From positions 1 to 64,000 of the forward strand of contig DASXNV010000070.1 in assembly GCA_036494815.1 (NCBI GenBank): DNA of 64,000 bases, written 5' to 3'. How positions within the stretch are numbered: position 1 is the first letter of the stretch; every line of letters begins with the position of its first letter. A program made the position numbers and the translations under genes. A model generated the notes under the pieces. It had not been told where the DNA came from and searched no databases. It saw nothing but the letters and a program-made list of their open reading frames with translations. Shown piece after piece: positions 54,336 through 61,267 of the stretch. The DNA is from Poindextera sp036494815 (GTDB lineage: Bacteria > Pseudomonadota > Alphaproteobacteria > Caulobacterales > Caulobacteraceae).

Positions 54336-54806
54336 TTATTTCTTGTAGGATTTGAACGGTGTCGGCACCGCCGTACCGCTCGCCTTGGCCACCAGACGGC
54401 CCTGGTCGTCATAGAGTTCACCTTCGGTGAAGGCCACCGTGCGCCCCCACTTCAGCACCCGCCCGATTCCGCGCAATGTCCCCGGCATGGCCGGCCTCAG
54501 GAAGCTGGTCTTCATCTCCAGGGTCGGCGCCACCGAGGTCATGCCCGAGGCGACCATGCAGGCCACCGACATGCATTCGTCCAGCATGGCGCATAGAAAT
54601 CCGCCCTGGATCTGACCCATGGGATTGCACAAGAACTCAGCCCGGGCGTCGAAGGCGACTTCGACGGTGCGGCTGGCCTGTTCGACCTTGGTCATGCGGA
54701 ACCCCAGGGTTTGGGACCCGGTGGGCTGGTTCTTGGTTCTCAGGAACCGCGCAAGCAGTTCCTCGTCAGTCGCAGTCTGCGGCTCGTCGGTGGCGATATC
54801 GGTCAC
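54336..54806 (-). CDS. Hotdog-fold thioesterase (PaaI-like)
   Basis: 156 residues of the PaaI/YdiI-like hotdog family. QIQGGFLCAMLDECMSVACM (about 66-85) is the central helix with its preceding Gly-Gly, and LEMKTSFLRPAMPGTLRGIG the following strand. Such enzymes hydrolyse acyl-CoA thioesters; the substrate cannot be told. ATG three bases after the sspB stop and followed after seven bases by the C13 protease gene, so the three genes look like one operon. Confidence 0.85.
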   Translation of the reverse strand: MTDIATDEPQTATDEELLARFLRTKNQPTGSQTLGFRMTKVEQASRTVEVAFDARAEFLCNPMGQIQGGFLCAMLDECMSVACMVASGMTSVAPTLEMKTSFLRPAMPGTLRGIGRVLKWGRTVAFTEGELYDDQGRLVAKASGTAVPTPFKSYKK

Positions 54807-54809
54807 GGG

Positions 54810-55286
54810 CTATTTCTTCCGGAAGTGATCGAGGGACACCACCTTGGGCTCATCGCCCGCAGGCGCAGGCTCGCTCACCACGGGATCCGGCTCAGCGGCC
54901 GCTTCCGGCGGCTCCGGCGGTTCGAACGTCAACAGGAACTGCACACTGGGATCATAGAACCTGGTCACGGCGGCATAGGGGACCACCAGAGCCCGCGGCG
55001 CGCCGCCAAAGGTCAGGGTCACGGAAAAGAAGGCGTCGTCCGGTGTCAGCTCCTCGAACTGGTGCTGCAGGACGATGGTCATCTCCTCAGGATATTTCGC
55101 CGCCAGGTCGCTGGGGATGGTCACGCCCGCCGCCCGGCTTTTGAAGGTGATATAGAAATGATGCGGATCGGGCAGACCCCTGGGCCCCGCCGCCCGCTTG
55201 AGCGCCGCCCGCACGACACCACGCAGGGCGTCCTGGGCCATGGCCTCGTAGCCCATCAAATCCGTCGGCGGCTGTTCCTTGACCAT
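54810..55286 (-). CDS. sspB: SspB adaptor for ClpXP (alphaproteobacterial type)
   Basis: 158 residues. The N-terminal substrate-binding domain has DLMGYEAMAQDALRGVVRAA, FYITFKSRAAGVTIP, MTIVLQHQFEEL and FSVTLTFGGAPRALVVPYAA, then an acidic Pro-rich linker and the C-terminal ClpX-docking tail PKVVSLDHFRKK. SspB binds the ssrA tag and tethers tagged proteins to ClpXP in the cytoplasm. The docking tail (VVSLDHFRKK) is as in Caulobacter SspB-alpha. The tmRNA gene that encodes the tag is directly upstream on the same strand, about 250 bases away, separated by a tandem repeat. Confidence 0.92.
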   Translation of the reverse strand: MVKEQPPTDLMGYEAMAQDALRGVVRAALKRAAGPRGLPDPHHFYITFKSRAAGVTIPSDLAAKYPEEMTIVLQHQFEELTPDDAFFSVTLTFGGAPRALVVPYAAVTRFYDPSVQFLLTFEPPEPPEAAAEPDPVVSEPAPAGDEPKVVSLDHFRKK

Positions 55287-55356
55287 AATGCGGCGTCACT
55301 CCATGCGATCAGACGGAAGGGTAACGTGAGCGCCGCGCAAGGCAAGGAGGGAGTTA

Positions 55357-55527
55357 GGTGGGGGCTTCTGTTGCCAGGCTCCGCACCCTCACACGTAAAG
55401 AAGGGGGCGCCTCTTCAGCGATGGGAGTGGGTGGGGGCTTCTGTTGCCAGGCGCCGCACCCTCACACGTAAAGAAGGGGCGCCTCTTCAGCGATGGGAGT
55501 AGGTGGGGGCTTCTGTTGCCAGGCGCC
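55357..55527. repeat. Tandem repeat, 72-73-base unit, about 2.4 copies
   Basis: Units start at 55357, 55430 and 55502, each with GGTGGGGGCTTCTGTTGCCA. The first two full units differ by only about three changes (GCTCC versus GCGCC, one G fewer in the GGGGG run, and the last base), and the third copy stops after 26 bases at GCGCC. It lies between the sspB start and the 3' end of ssrA. The unit encodes no protein. Near-identity suggests recent duplication or homogenisation. Confidence 0.9.
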
Positions 55528-55534
55528 CCCGGGC

Positions 55535-55823
55535 CCCGCCTAACGCTGCTAAGACGTTAGGGCTTTAGGTCGAATACGACCGCACCGCATTACGCGGCGA
55601 GGGCATACTCTTGAGCGAAGTTATCGTTCGCATTTAGTTTAAGACCCGAAACGGTGGGTCAGGCCGAGAGAAAGCAACGTCTTTACACGTCTGTCGATGC
55701 TGATCGGCCCCATGGTCCCCGCCGATAACGCGGAAGGGTGGTTGGTGGAGCCGCCGGGAATCGCACCCGGGTCCAGTCCGCTTATTTCACGCGCGTTTAT
55801 CTCCATAGTCCGTTGCCGGACGA
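55535..55823 (-). ncRNA. ssrA: Transfer-messenger RNA, two-piece (circularly permuted) form
   Basis: On the minus strand the acceptor piece comes first and ends with CGGCTCCACCA at 55743. A 31-base intervening segment follows, then the coding piece begins at 55711 with GGGGCCG. GGGGCCG pairs with CGGCTCC, giving an alanine acceptor stem with the identity G3-U70 pair. A TpsiC arm (GGGTGCGATTCCC-like) lies before the CCA. The tag frame is 55590-55631: with the tRNA-borne Ala it reads AANDNFAQEYALAA, close to the Caulobacter tag. GTCCG-GCAA-CGGAC (55808-55821) forms a GNRA tetraloop near the 5' end. CCCCTATATTGGGG (55824-55837) lies at the likely promoter. The 3' end is approximate; a CTAACG/CGTTAG hairpin lies there. 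Function: rescue of stalled ribosomes and tagging of the product for proteolysis. Confidence 0.95.
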
Positions 55824-55995
55824 CCCCAATATAGGGGCGAAACCTCTCCAATAGAAGAACCTATCGCCGGATGGGCGGCGAAAGGCGGCGGGCGGCTTCG
55901 ACTGAAACACGGAATCGGTTGCCTCAGCCAGGCCGGCCTCGCCATCATGGGCCGACCCGCAGGTTGGGACGTTTTTAAGTCGAGCAGCGCCGCCC

Positions 55996-57477
55996 ATGTC
56001 GCGGATCACACCCCCCTCACAGCAGACCCTTTTGGCGCGCGACCTGCTGGAGGCCGGCCGTGCGGCCGAGGCGGTGGTGGCCGCCCAGGCCGCCGCGGCG
56101 CGCGATCCCGGCGACAAGGAAGCCGCGGCCCTGGTGGCGCAGGCGACCGAACGGCTGATGGCGGGCGATCCCAATCTGGCGGTGCTGGAACTGACTGCCG
56201 CCATGCAGCCGCAAAAGGCCGAGCCCCAGCTCGATCTGGCCGACGCCTATCTGGAACTGGACCGCCCCGCCGACGCCGAGCGCGTGCTGAAGACCCTGAT
56301 AGAGCACGAGCCGAAGCAGGCCATCGCCCACCAGAGCCTGGGCGTGGCCTATTTCAGCGTCGGCATGCTCGACGCCGCAGAACACTACAGCCAAAGGGCC
56401 GTGGCCCTCGATCCCGGCCTGACCATCGCCCACCAGACCCTGGCAGGTGTGTTCGAAGCGCAGGGCGACATTGTCCGGGCGCGCGAGCATCTGCGCCAGG
56501 CCTATGCCCAGCAGAGCCTGTTCGCCCAACCGGCGCACAACCCGGACCTGGCCGTGCTGGTCCTGGTCACCAGCGAAAGCGGCAATATTCCACTGAAGTT
56601 CCTGATGCCGCGGGGGCGCTACTCCGCCTGGGTCTGGTATGTGGAGTTCGCCCGGGACGGCGAAAGCCCGCCGGCCTGCGACTTGGTGCTGAACGCTATC
56701 GGCGATCCTGATGTGGCCGGACCGATTGCGCCGGCTGCAGCGCGGTTTTTGGCGTCCAATTCCATGCCGCTGCTCAACCCCTCGGAAAAGGTCTCACGAA
56801 CCCACCGGCATGAGATGGCGAGCCTCCTCGACGGGATCGACAGCCTGGTGGTTCCGGCCGTGGGGCTTCTGCCGCCGCCGCCCCAGCGCGCCGCTGATTG
56901 GCCCCAGCACCTGATGGCCGGTGGGATGAGCCTGCCCGCTCTTGTGCGCCCGGCGGGCTCCCACGGCGGCCGAGGGCTGGGCTTGGTCGAGGATGAACAG
57001 GGCCTGGTCGCCGCGGCCTCGGCGATCGGAGGCGAGGCCTATGTCACCGCCTTCCACGATTTCGCCTCGTCCGACGGCTTCTATCGCAAATACCGGATGA
57101 TCTTCATCGACCGAGAGCCCATGCCCTACCACCTGGCTATCTCGCGGGGCTGGCTGGTGCACCACGAATCCTCGGGCATGGAGGATGACGGAGCGCGGCA
57201 GGCCGAGGAGATGCGTTTTCTAGAGGATCCCAAGGCCGCGCTCGGCGCCAGCGCCCTGGCCGCCATCGCTGAGATCGGTCGGCGCCTCGATCTGGACTAT
57301 TGCGGGGTGGACTTCAGCCTGCTGCCCGACGGACGTGTGCTGCTGTTCGAAGCCAACGCCACCATGCTGGTCCACCCTGAGGGACCTGACAGCCTGTTCG
57401 CCGCCAAGAACCCGTTCATCGAGCGGATTATCGAGCGGTTTCAGCAAATGCTGAAGGCGAGGGCGAAGAAGGGCTGA
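55996..57477 (+). CDS. TPR-repeat protein fused to an ATP-grasp-like domain
   Basis: 493 residues. The first about 180 residues are tetratricopeptide repeats (for example AYLELDRPADAERVLKTLIE and GVAYFSVGMLDAAEHYSQRA). After a linker, residues about 200-490 resemble the RimK/ATP-grasp superfamily: LLNPSEKVSRTHRHEMASLL, PALVRPAGSHGGRGLGLVED and a terminal LDYCGVDFSLLPDGRVLLFE-ANATM with the Asp, Glu and Asn that bind Mg-ATP. ATP-grasp enzymes join a carboxylate to an amine or thiol; the TPR part may bind a protein. The substrate is unknown and no partner gene is beside it: ssrA lies upstream and ilvN ends three bases beyond its stop in the opposite direction. Confidence 0.8.
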   Translation: MSRITPPSQQTLLARDLLEAGRAAEAVVAAQAAAARDPGDKEAAALVAQATERLMAGDPNLAVLELTAAMQPQKAEPQLDLADAYLELDRPADAERVLKTLIEHEPKQAIAHQSLGVAYFSVGMLDAAEHYSQRAVALDPGLTIAHQTLAGVFEAQGDIVRAREHLRQAYAQQSLFAQPAHNPDLAVLVLVTSESGNIPLKFLMPRGRYSAWVWYVEFARDGESPPACDLVLNAIGDPDVAGPIAPAAARFLASNSMPLLNPSEKVSRTHRHEMASLLDGIDSLVVPAVGLLPPPPQRAADWPQHLMAGGMSLPALVRPAGSHGGRGLGLVEDEQGLVAAASAIGGEAYVTAFHDFASSDGFYRKYRMIFIDREPMPYHLAISRGWLVHHESSGMEDDGARQAEEMRFLEDPKAALGASALAAIAEIGRRLDLDYCGVDFSLLPDGRVLLFEANATMLVHPEGPDSLFAAKNPFIERIIERFQQMLKARAKKG

Positions 57478-57480
57478 GCC

Positions 57481-58044
57481 CTATTCAGCCGCCCCACGGT
57501 TGATGGACAGCACGCCGGTGCGCGACAGTTCCACCAAGCCCAAGGGCCGCATCAGGTCGATGAACTTGTCGATCTTGGTCGGGGCGCCTGTGACCTCGAA
57601 CACGAAGCTTTCGTGGGTGGTGTCAACCACCTTGGCGCGGAAGATGTCGGAGACGCGCAGGGCCTCGACCCGCTCTGGACCCGAGCCCCGGACCTTAACC
57701 AGGGCCAGTTCCCGTTCGATGCCCAGGGGGTCGCGGGTGACGTCATGCACTTCGCGGGCGGAGACCATCTTGCCCAGCTGGGCGCGGATCTGGTCGAGAA
57801 TCTCATTGGTGCCCGAGGTGACGATGGTGATGCGGCTGGTATGGGCCCGCCGGTCGGTCTCGGCCACGGTCAGGCTCTCGATATTATAGCCCCGCGCCGC
57901 GAACAGCCCCACCACCCGGTGCAGCACGCCCGGCTCGTTGTCCACCACCACCGCAAAGGTCGCCCGGTGGGCGGCCTCCTCGGCGTGGTCCATGAAATAG
58001 GCCGAGCCGGGCTGGTCGGTGGAGGCGGGGATGGTCTGGTTCAT
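57481..58044 (-). CDS. ilvN: Acetolactate synthase small (regulatory) subunit
   Basis: 187 residues. The ACT domain at about 28-100 has FAVVVDNEPGVLHRVVGLFA and ARGYNIESLTVAETD, which binds valine for feedback control; the C-terminal domain has LALVKVRGSGPERVEALRVS. It activates and regulates the large subunit IlvB in the first common step of branched-chain amino acid synthesis (pyruvate to acetolactate, or with 2-oxobutyrate). It follows ilvB by 51 bases on the same strand. Called ilvH in some genomes. Confidence 0.95.
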   Translation of the reverse strand: MNQTIPASTDQPGSAYFMDHAEEAAHRATFAVVVDNEPGVLHRVVGLFAARGYNIESLTVAETDRRAHTSRITIVTSGTNEILDQIRAQLGKMVSAREVHDVTRDPLGIERELALVKVRGSGPERVEALRVSDIFRAKVVDTTHESFVFEVTGAPTKIDKFIDLMRPLGLVELSRTGVLSINRGAAE

Positions 58045-58095
58045 GGAAAGCTCTTTGATATCTTTGACGGGCGCTGGGCAAGCCGGCTGGCTTAA

Positions 58096-59892
58096 CTAAA
58101 CCAGCTTCCGCCCCGCTTCGTCGATCACCGAGCCGATGTCCGCCGCGTCCTCGGCCAGGATCATCTCGTTGTGCGCCTTGCCCGAGGGGATCATGGGCAG
58201 GCAGTTTTCGGCCTTTTCCACGCGGCAGTCGAAGATCACCGGACGCGGGGTGTTAATCATCTCCAGAATTTTGGCGTCCAGCTCGCCAGGAGTATCGGCG
58301 CGAATGCCGACGCCGCCATAGGCTTCGGCCAGCTTGACGAAGTCGGGCAGGCTTTCCGAATAGGAGTGGGAATAGCGCTCGCCATGCAGCAGCTGCTGCC
58401 ACTGGCGCACCATGCCCATCCATTCGTTGTTGAGGATGAAGATCTTGATCGGCAGCTCATACTGAACGGCGGTGGAGATTTCCTGCATGGTCATCTGCAC
58501 CGAGGCCTCGCCGGCGATGTCGATGACCAGGCTGCTGGGATGGGCCAGTTGCACGCCCACGGCGGCTGGCAGGCCGTAGCCCATGGTGCCCAGGCCGCCG
58601 GAGGTCATCCAGCGGTTGGGCTCGTCGAAATGGAAGAACTGCGCAGCCCACATCTGGTGCTGGCCGACCTCGGTGGTGATGTAGACGTCGCGGTCCCGCG
58701 TCAGGGCGTAGAGCCGCTCGATGGCGTATTGCGGCTTGATGATGCTGTCGGAATTTCGGTAGGCGAAGCCCTTGCGCGCGCGCCAGTGTTCGATCTGCTT
58801 CCACCACGGCGCCAGGACTGCGGCGTCGCGGCGGGCCTGGCCCTTCCAGGCGGTGATCATGTCGCCCAGGATGTTGCCCGCGTCACCGACGATGCCGACC
58901 TCGACCCGCACGTTCTTATTGATCGAGGAGGGGTCAATATCGATGTGAATCTTCTTCGAGCCCGGCGAAAAGGCGTCCAGCCGCCCGGTCACCCGGTCGT
59001 CGAAGCGGGCGCCGATGCAGACCATCACGTCGCAGTCGTGCATGGCGTGGTTGGCCTCATAGGCGCCGTGCATGCCGACCATGCCCAGCCAGGCCGGATC
59101 GCTGGAGGGAAAAGCTCCCAGGCCCATCAGGGTCGAGGTCACTGGCGCGCCGGTCAGGGCGGCGAATTCGCGCAGACGCTTGCTGGCCTCAGGGCCGGCG
59201 TTGATCACCCCGCCGCCGGAATAGAAGATCGGCCGCTTGGCCGCGGCGATCAGCTCCACCGCATCGCGGATCCGGTTGGCGTCGCCCTGGATGCGCGGGG
59301 AATAGGCGTGCAGCGGCTTGACCGTCTCGGGGCCTTCATAGACGGCCCTGGAGAACTGGACGTCCTTGGGGATATCGATGACCACCGGGCCCGGGCGGCC
59401 GCTGGTGGCGATATGGAAGGCCTCGTGCAGCACGCGCGGCAGGTCCTCGGCCCGCTTCACCAGATAATTGTGCTTGGTGCAGGAGCGGGTGATGCCCACG
59501 GTGTCGGCTTCCTGGAAGGCGTCGGAGCCGATCAGGTGGGTGGGAACCTGCCCGGTGATGACCACCAGGGGAATGGAGTCCATCAGGGCGTCGACTATGC
59601 CGGTGATGGCGTTGGTGGCGCCGGGGCCGGAGGTGACCAGGACCACGCCCGGCTTACCGGTGGATCGGGCATAGCCCTCGGCGGCGTGGGTGGCGCCCTG
59701 TTCGTGACGCACCAGGATGTGCTGCAGCCGCGGTTCGTGGAACAGCGCGTCATAGATCGGCAGCACCGCGCCGCCGGGATAGCCGAACAGGTGGGTGACG
59801 CCCTGGTCCACAAGCGCGCGGACCACCATTTCGGCGCCGGTCATGGTCTCGGCGGCGGCTTCGGTGGCGGCTTCGGTCTGTTGCATGGTCAT
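58096..59892 (-). CDS. ilvB: Acetolactate synthase large (catalytic) subunit
   Basis: 598 residues, usual length. Thiamine-pyrophosphate enzyme with VTHLFGYPGGAVLPIYDAL and the catalytic Glu in VRHEQGATHAAEGYARS. The middle domain is FAD-binding, and the TPP-binding motif region is VIDIAGEASVQMTMQE to FILNNEWMGMVRQWQ. It condenses two pyruvates (or pyruvate and 2-oxobutyrate) for valine, leucine and isoleucine. Expression probably depends on the leader 59950-60055, where a short peptide with Leu-Ile-Val-Leu-Ile and a terminator hairpin precede the gene by 58 bases. Operon with ilvN. Confidence 0.95.
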   Translation of the reverse strand: MTMQQTEAATEAAAETMTGAEMVVRALVDQGVTHLFGYPGGAVLPIYDALFHEPRLQHILVRHEQGATHAAEGYARSTGKPGVVLVTSGPGATNAITGIVDALMDSIPLVVITGQVPTHLIGSDAFQEADTVGITRSCTKHNYLVKRAEDLPRVLHEAFHIATSGRPGPVVIDIPKDVQFSRAVYEGPETVKPLHAYSPRIQGDANRIRDAVELIAAAKRPIFYSGGGVINAGPEASKRLREFAALTGAPVTSTLMGLGAFPSSDPAWLGMVGMHGAYEANHAMHDCDVMVCIGARFDDRVTGRLDAFSPGSKKIHIDIDPSSINKNVRVEVGIVGDAGNILGDMITAWKGQARRDAAVLAPWWKQIEHWRARKGFAYRNSDSIIKPQYAIERLYALTRDRDVYITTEVGQHQMWAAQFFHFDEPNRWMTSGGLGTMGYGLPAAVGVQLAHPSSLVIDIAGEASVQMTMQEISTAVQYELPIKIFILNNEWMGMVRQWQQLLHGERYSHSYSESLPDFVKLAEAYGGVGIRADTPGELDAKILEMINTPRPVIFDCRVEKAENCLPMIPSGKAHNEMILAEDAADIGSVIDEAGRKLV

Positions 59893-59949
59893 GACGGGAT
59901 GTCCGGCTGTCGAAAAGGCTGAGGCGGTCGAAAGGCGAGGAAAGCGGGC

Positions 59950-59976
59950 AAAGAAAAAGGCCCTCGAAGGGGCCTT
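59950..59976 (-). terminator. Attenuator-like intrinsic terminator in the ilvB leader
   Basis: On the minus strand AAGGCCC - CTTCGA - GGGCCTT forms a 7-bp stem with a 6-base loop followed directly by a T-tract (TTTTTCTT), 58 bases before the ilvB start. A terminator ahead of a gene whose leader peptide is rich in branched-chain codons fits transcription attenuation. Confidence 0.75.
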
Positions 59977-59995
59977 GGGCGCGCGACCTGACTGC

Positions 59996-60014
59996 GGCGT
60001 GAGAAGCTCACGCC
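59996..60014 (-). promoter_or_regulatory. Leader hairpin overlapping the ilv leader-peptide stop
   Basis: GGCGTGAG - CTT - CTCACGCC, a perfect 8-bp stem whose left arm contains the TGA stop codon of the leader peptide. A ribosome at the stop codon would block it. It does not overlap the terminator, and only a 5-base complement (GGCCT at 60020-60024 with AGGCC of the terminator arm) is visible as antiterminator, so the switching mechanism is not clear. Confidence 0.6.
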
Positions 60015-60055
60015 GAGAGAGGCCGCCTTATAAGTACGATCAGCGCTGGGCGCAC
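60008..60055 (-). CDS. ilvBN leader peptide (15 residues, attenuation)
   Basis: GTG start with AGGAG seven bases upstream gives MRPALIVLIRRPLSA. Five of the fifteen residues form an uninterrupted Leu-Ile-Val-Leu-Ile run, the amino acids made by the downstream pathway. The stop codon lies in a hairpin and a terminator follows before ilvB. This is the pattern of ilv attenuator leader peptides. Too short for standard gene finding. Confidence 0.75.
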   Translation of the reverse strand: MRPALIVLIRRPLSA

Positions 60056-60081
60056 AAGTTTGCTCCTAAATCGAGGCGGAG

Positions 60082-61035
60082 TCAGATGACACGCTCGTGA
60101 GGCGGGGTCAAGTCGCCGAACAGCGCAAGAAACTGCCTCCACTGGGTGTCCGGCTCGATCTCGGTGATGCGTGGCCAGTTGGGGGTCTGGTTGCGAAACC
60201 AGGTCATCTGCCGCTTGGCGTAGCGGCGGGTCTCCTGCTGGGCGGCGGCGATGGCGTCCTTGAGCGGCAAGGCGCCCGTCACGTGGGCGGCCAGTTCGCG
60301 CAGGCCCACGGCCTTCATGGCCGGCAGGGAGGGGGGCAGGCCCCGCGCCATCAGGGCCGCCGCCTCGTCCAGCGCACCCTGGGCGACCATTGCGTCCAGG
60401 CGCTGATCGCAGCGGTCGTAGAGGGTCTTGCGGTCGGGCTCCAGCACCACCCCGCGCCAGGAGCAGGGCGCCAGGGCCGGCCTGGTGTCCGCCTGCCAGG
60501 CGCTCAGGGCGCGGCCCGTGGCCTGCGCCACCGCCAAGGCGCGCACAAGGCGCTGGCGATCGCTGGGCGCGATGCGGGCCGCCGCCTGCGGGTCCAGGGC
60601 GCGCAGGGCTTCGCGAGCATCGGCCTCGCCAGCTGTGTCGAACAGCTGCTCAACGGCGGTGCGGGCCGTCGCGGGAATTTCGGGCACATCGGCCAAGCCC
60701 TGGGTCAGGGCGCGGAAATAGAGGCCTGTCCCCCCGACCACGATGGCCGGCGCCCCGCGGGCCAGGATATCGTCCAGCACCATGGTCGCGGCCCGCAACC
60801 AGCGCCCGACCGACCAGCCCTCAGCCGCGTCGGCCACGCCGAACAGGTGGTGGGGGAGGGCGGCGGTCTCTTCGTGGGATGGGCGAGCGCTCAGAACCTG
60901 CAGGTCGCGATAGAGTTGAAGGGCGTCAGCATTGACGATTTCACCCCCCATGGCCTCGGCCACGCGCAGCGCCAGCGCAGACTTGCCGCTTGCGGTAGGC
61001 CCAGCGATTAGGATGATTTGAGGTTGGGTTTTCAA
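60082..61035 (-). CDS. miaA: tRNA dimethylallyltransferase
   Basis: 317 residues. The P-loop is at IAGPTASGKSALAL (about 7-20), with NADALQLYRDLQVLSARPS and the VGGTGLYFRALTQGLADVP motif (about 100), all typical of MiaA. It transfers a dimethylallyl group to A37 of tRNAs that read UNN codons, using dimethylallyl diphosphate. It ends 26 bases before the ilv leader peptide start on the same strand, so the ilv promoter may overlap its 3' end. The 232 bases upstream to the DUF885 gene hold only the two divergent promoters as far as I can see. Confidence 0.95.
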   Translation of the reverse strand: MKTQPQIILIAGPTASGKSALALRVAEAMGGEIVNADALQLYRDLQVLSARPSHEETAALPHHLFGVADAAEGWSVGRWLRAATMVLDDILARGAPAIVVGGTGLYFRALTQGLADVPEIPATARTAVEQLFDTAGEADAREALRALDPQAAARIAPSDRQRLVRALAVAQATGRALSAWQADTRPALAPCSWRGVVLEPDRKTLYDRCDQRLDAMVAQGALDEAAALMARGLPPSLPAMKAVGLRELAAHVTGALPLKDAIAAAQQETRRYAKRQMTWFRNQTPNWPRITEIEPDTQWRQFLALFGDLTPPHERVI

Positions 61036-61267
61036 CTAATCCGCTCATCCCGCCTTCGTGGGAGTGAGCGGTGAATAGCGAAAGCTATGGGCGCAATCGA
61101 GGCAATAAAGCTAGGGCCGCAATCGAAGCAATATTGTGCCGTGATCCAAGCTCTCGGCGCCGTGCTCGTGCGTCGAAGGTGAGAGTGTAGCCACAGTCTT
61201 GCTCCCCTGCGCGAGGCCTCCTACGAAGGGCGAAAGTTATTCGCCTGAGGAAGCCCCGAGAAAGCCC

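Noticed and set aside
55357..55527. Possible CRISPR array
   Set aside because: The units are directly joined copies of 72-73 bases with no variable spacers, and no cas gene is present. It is a tandem duplication.
58171..59922. 583-residue plus-strand frame opposite ilvB
   Set aside because: Mirror frame of a GC-rich gene; composition is Gly/His/Gln-rich without motifs, while ilvB on the other strand is unmistakable.
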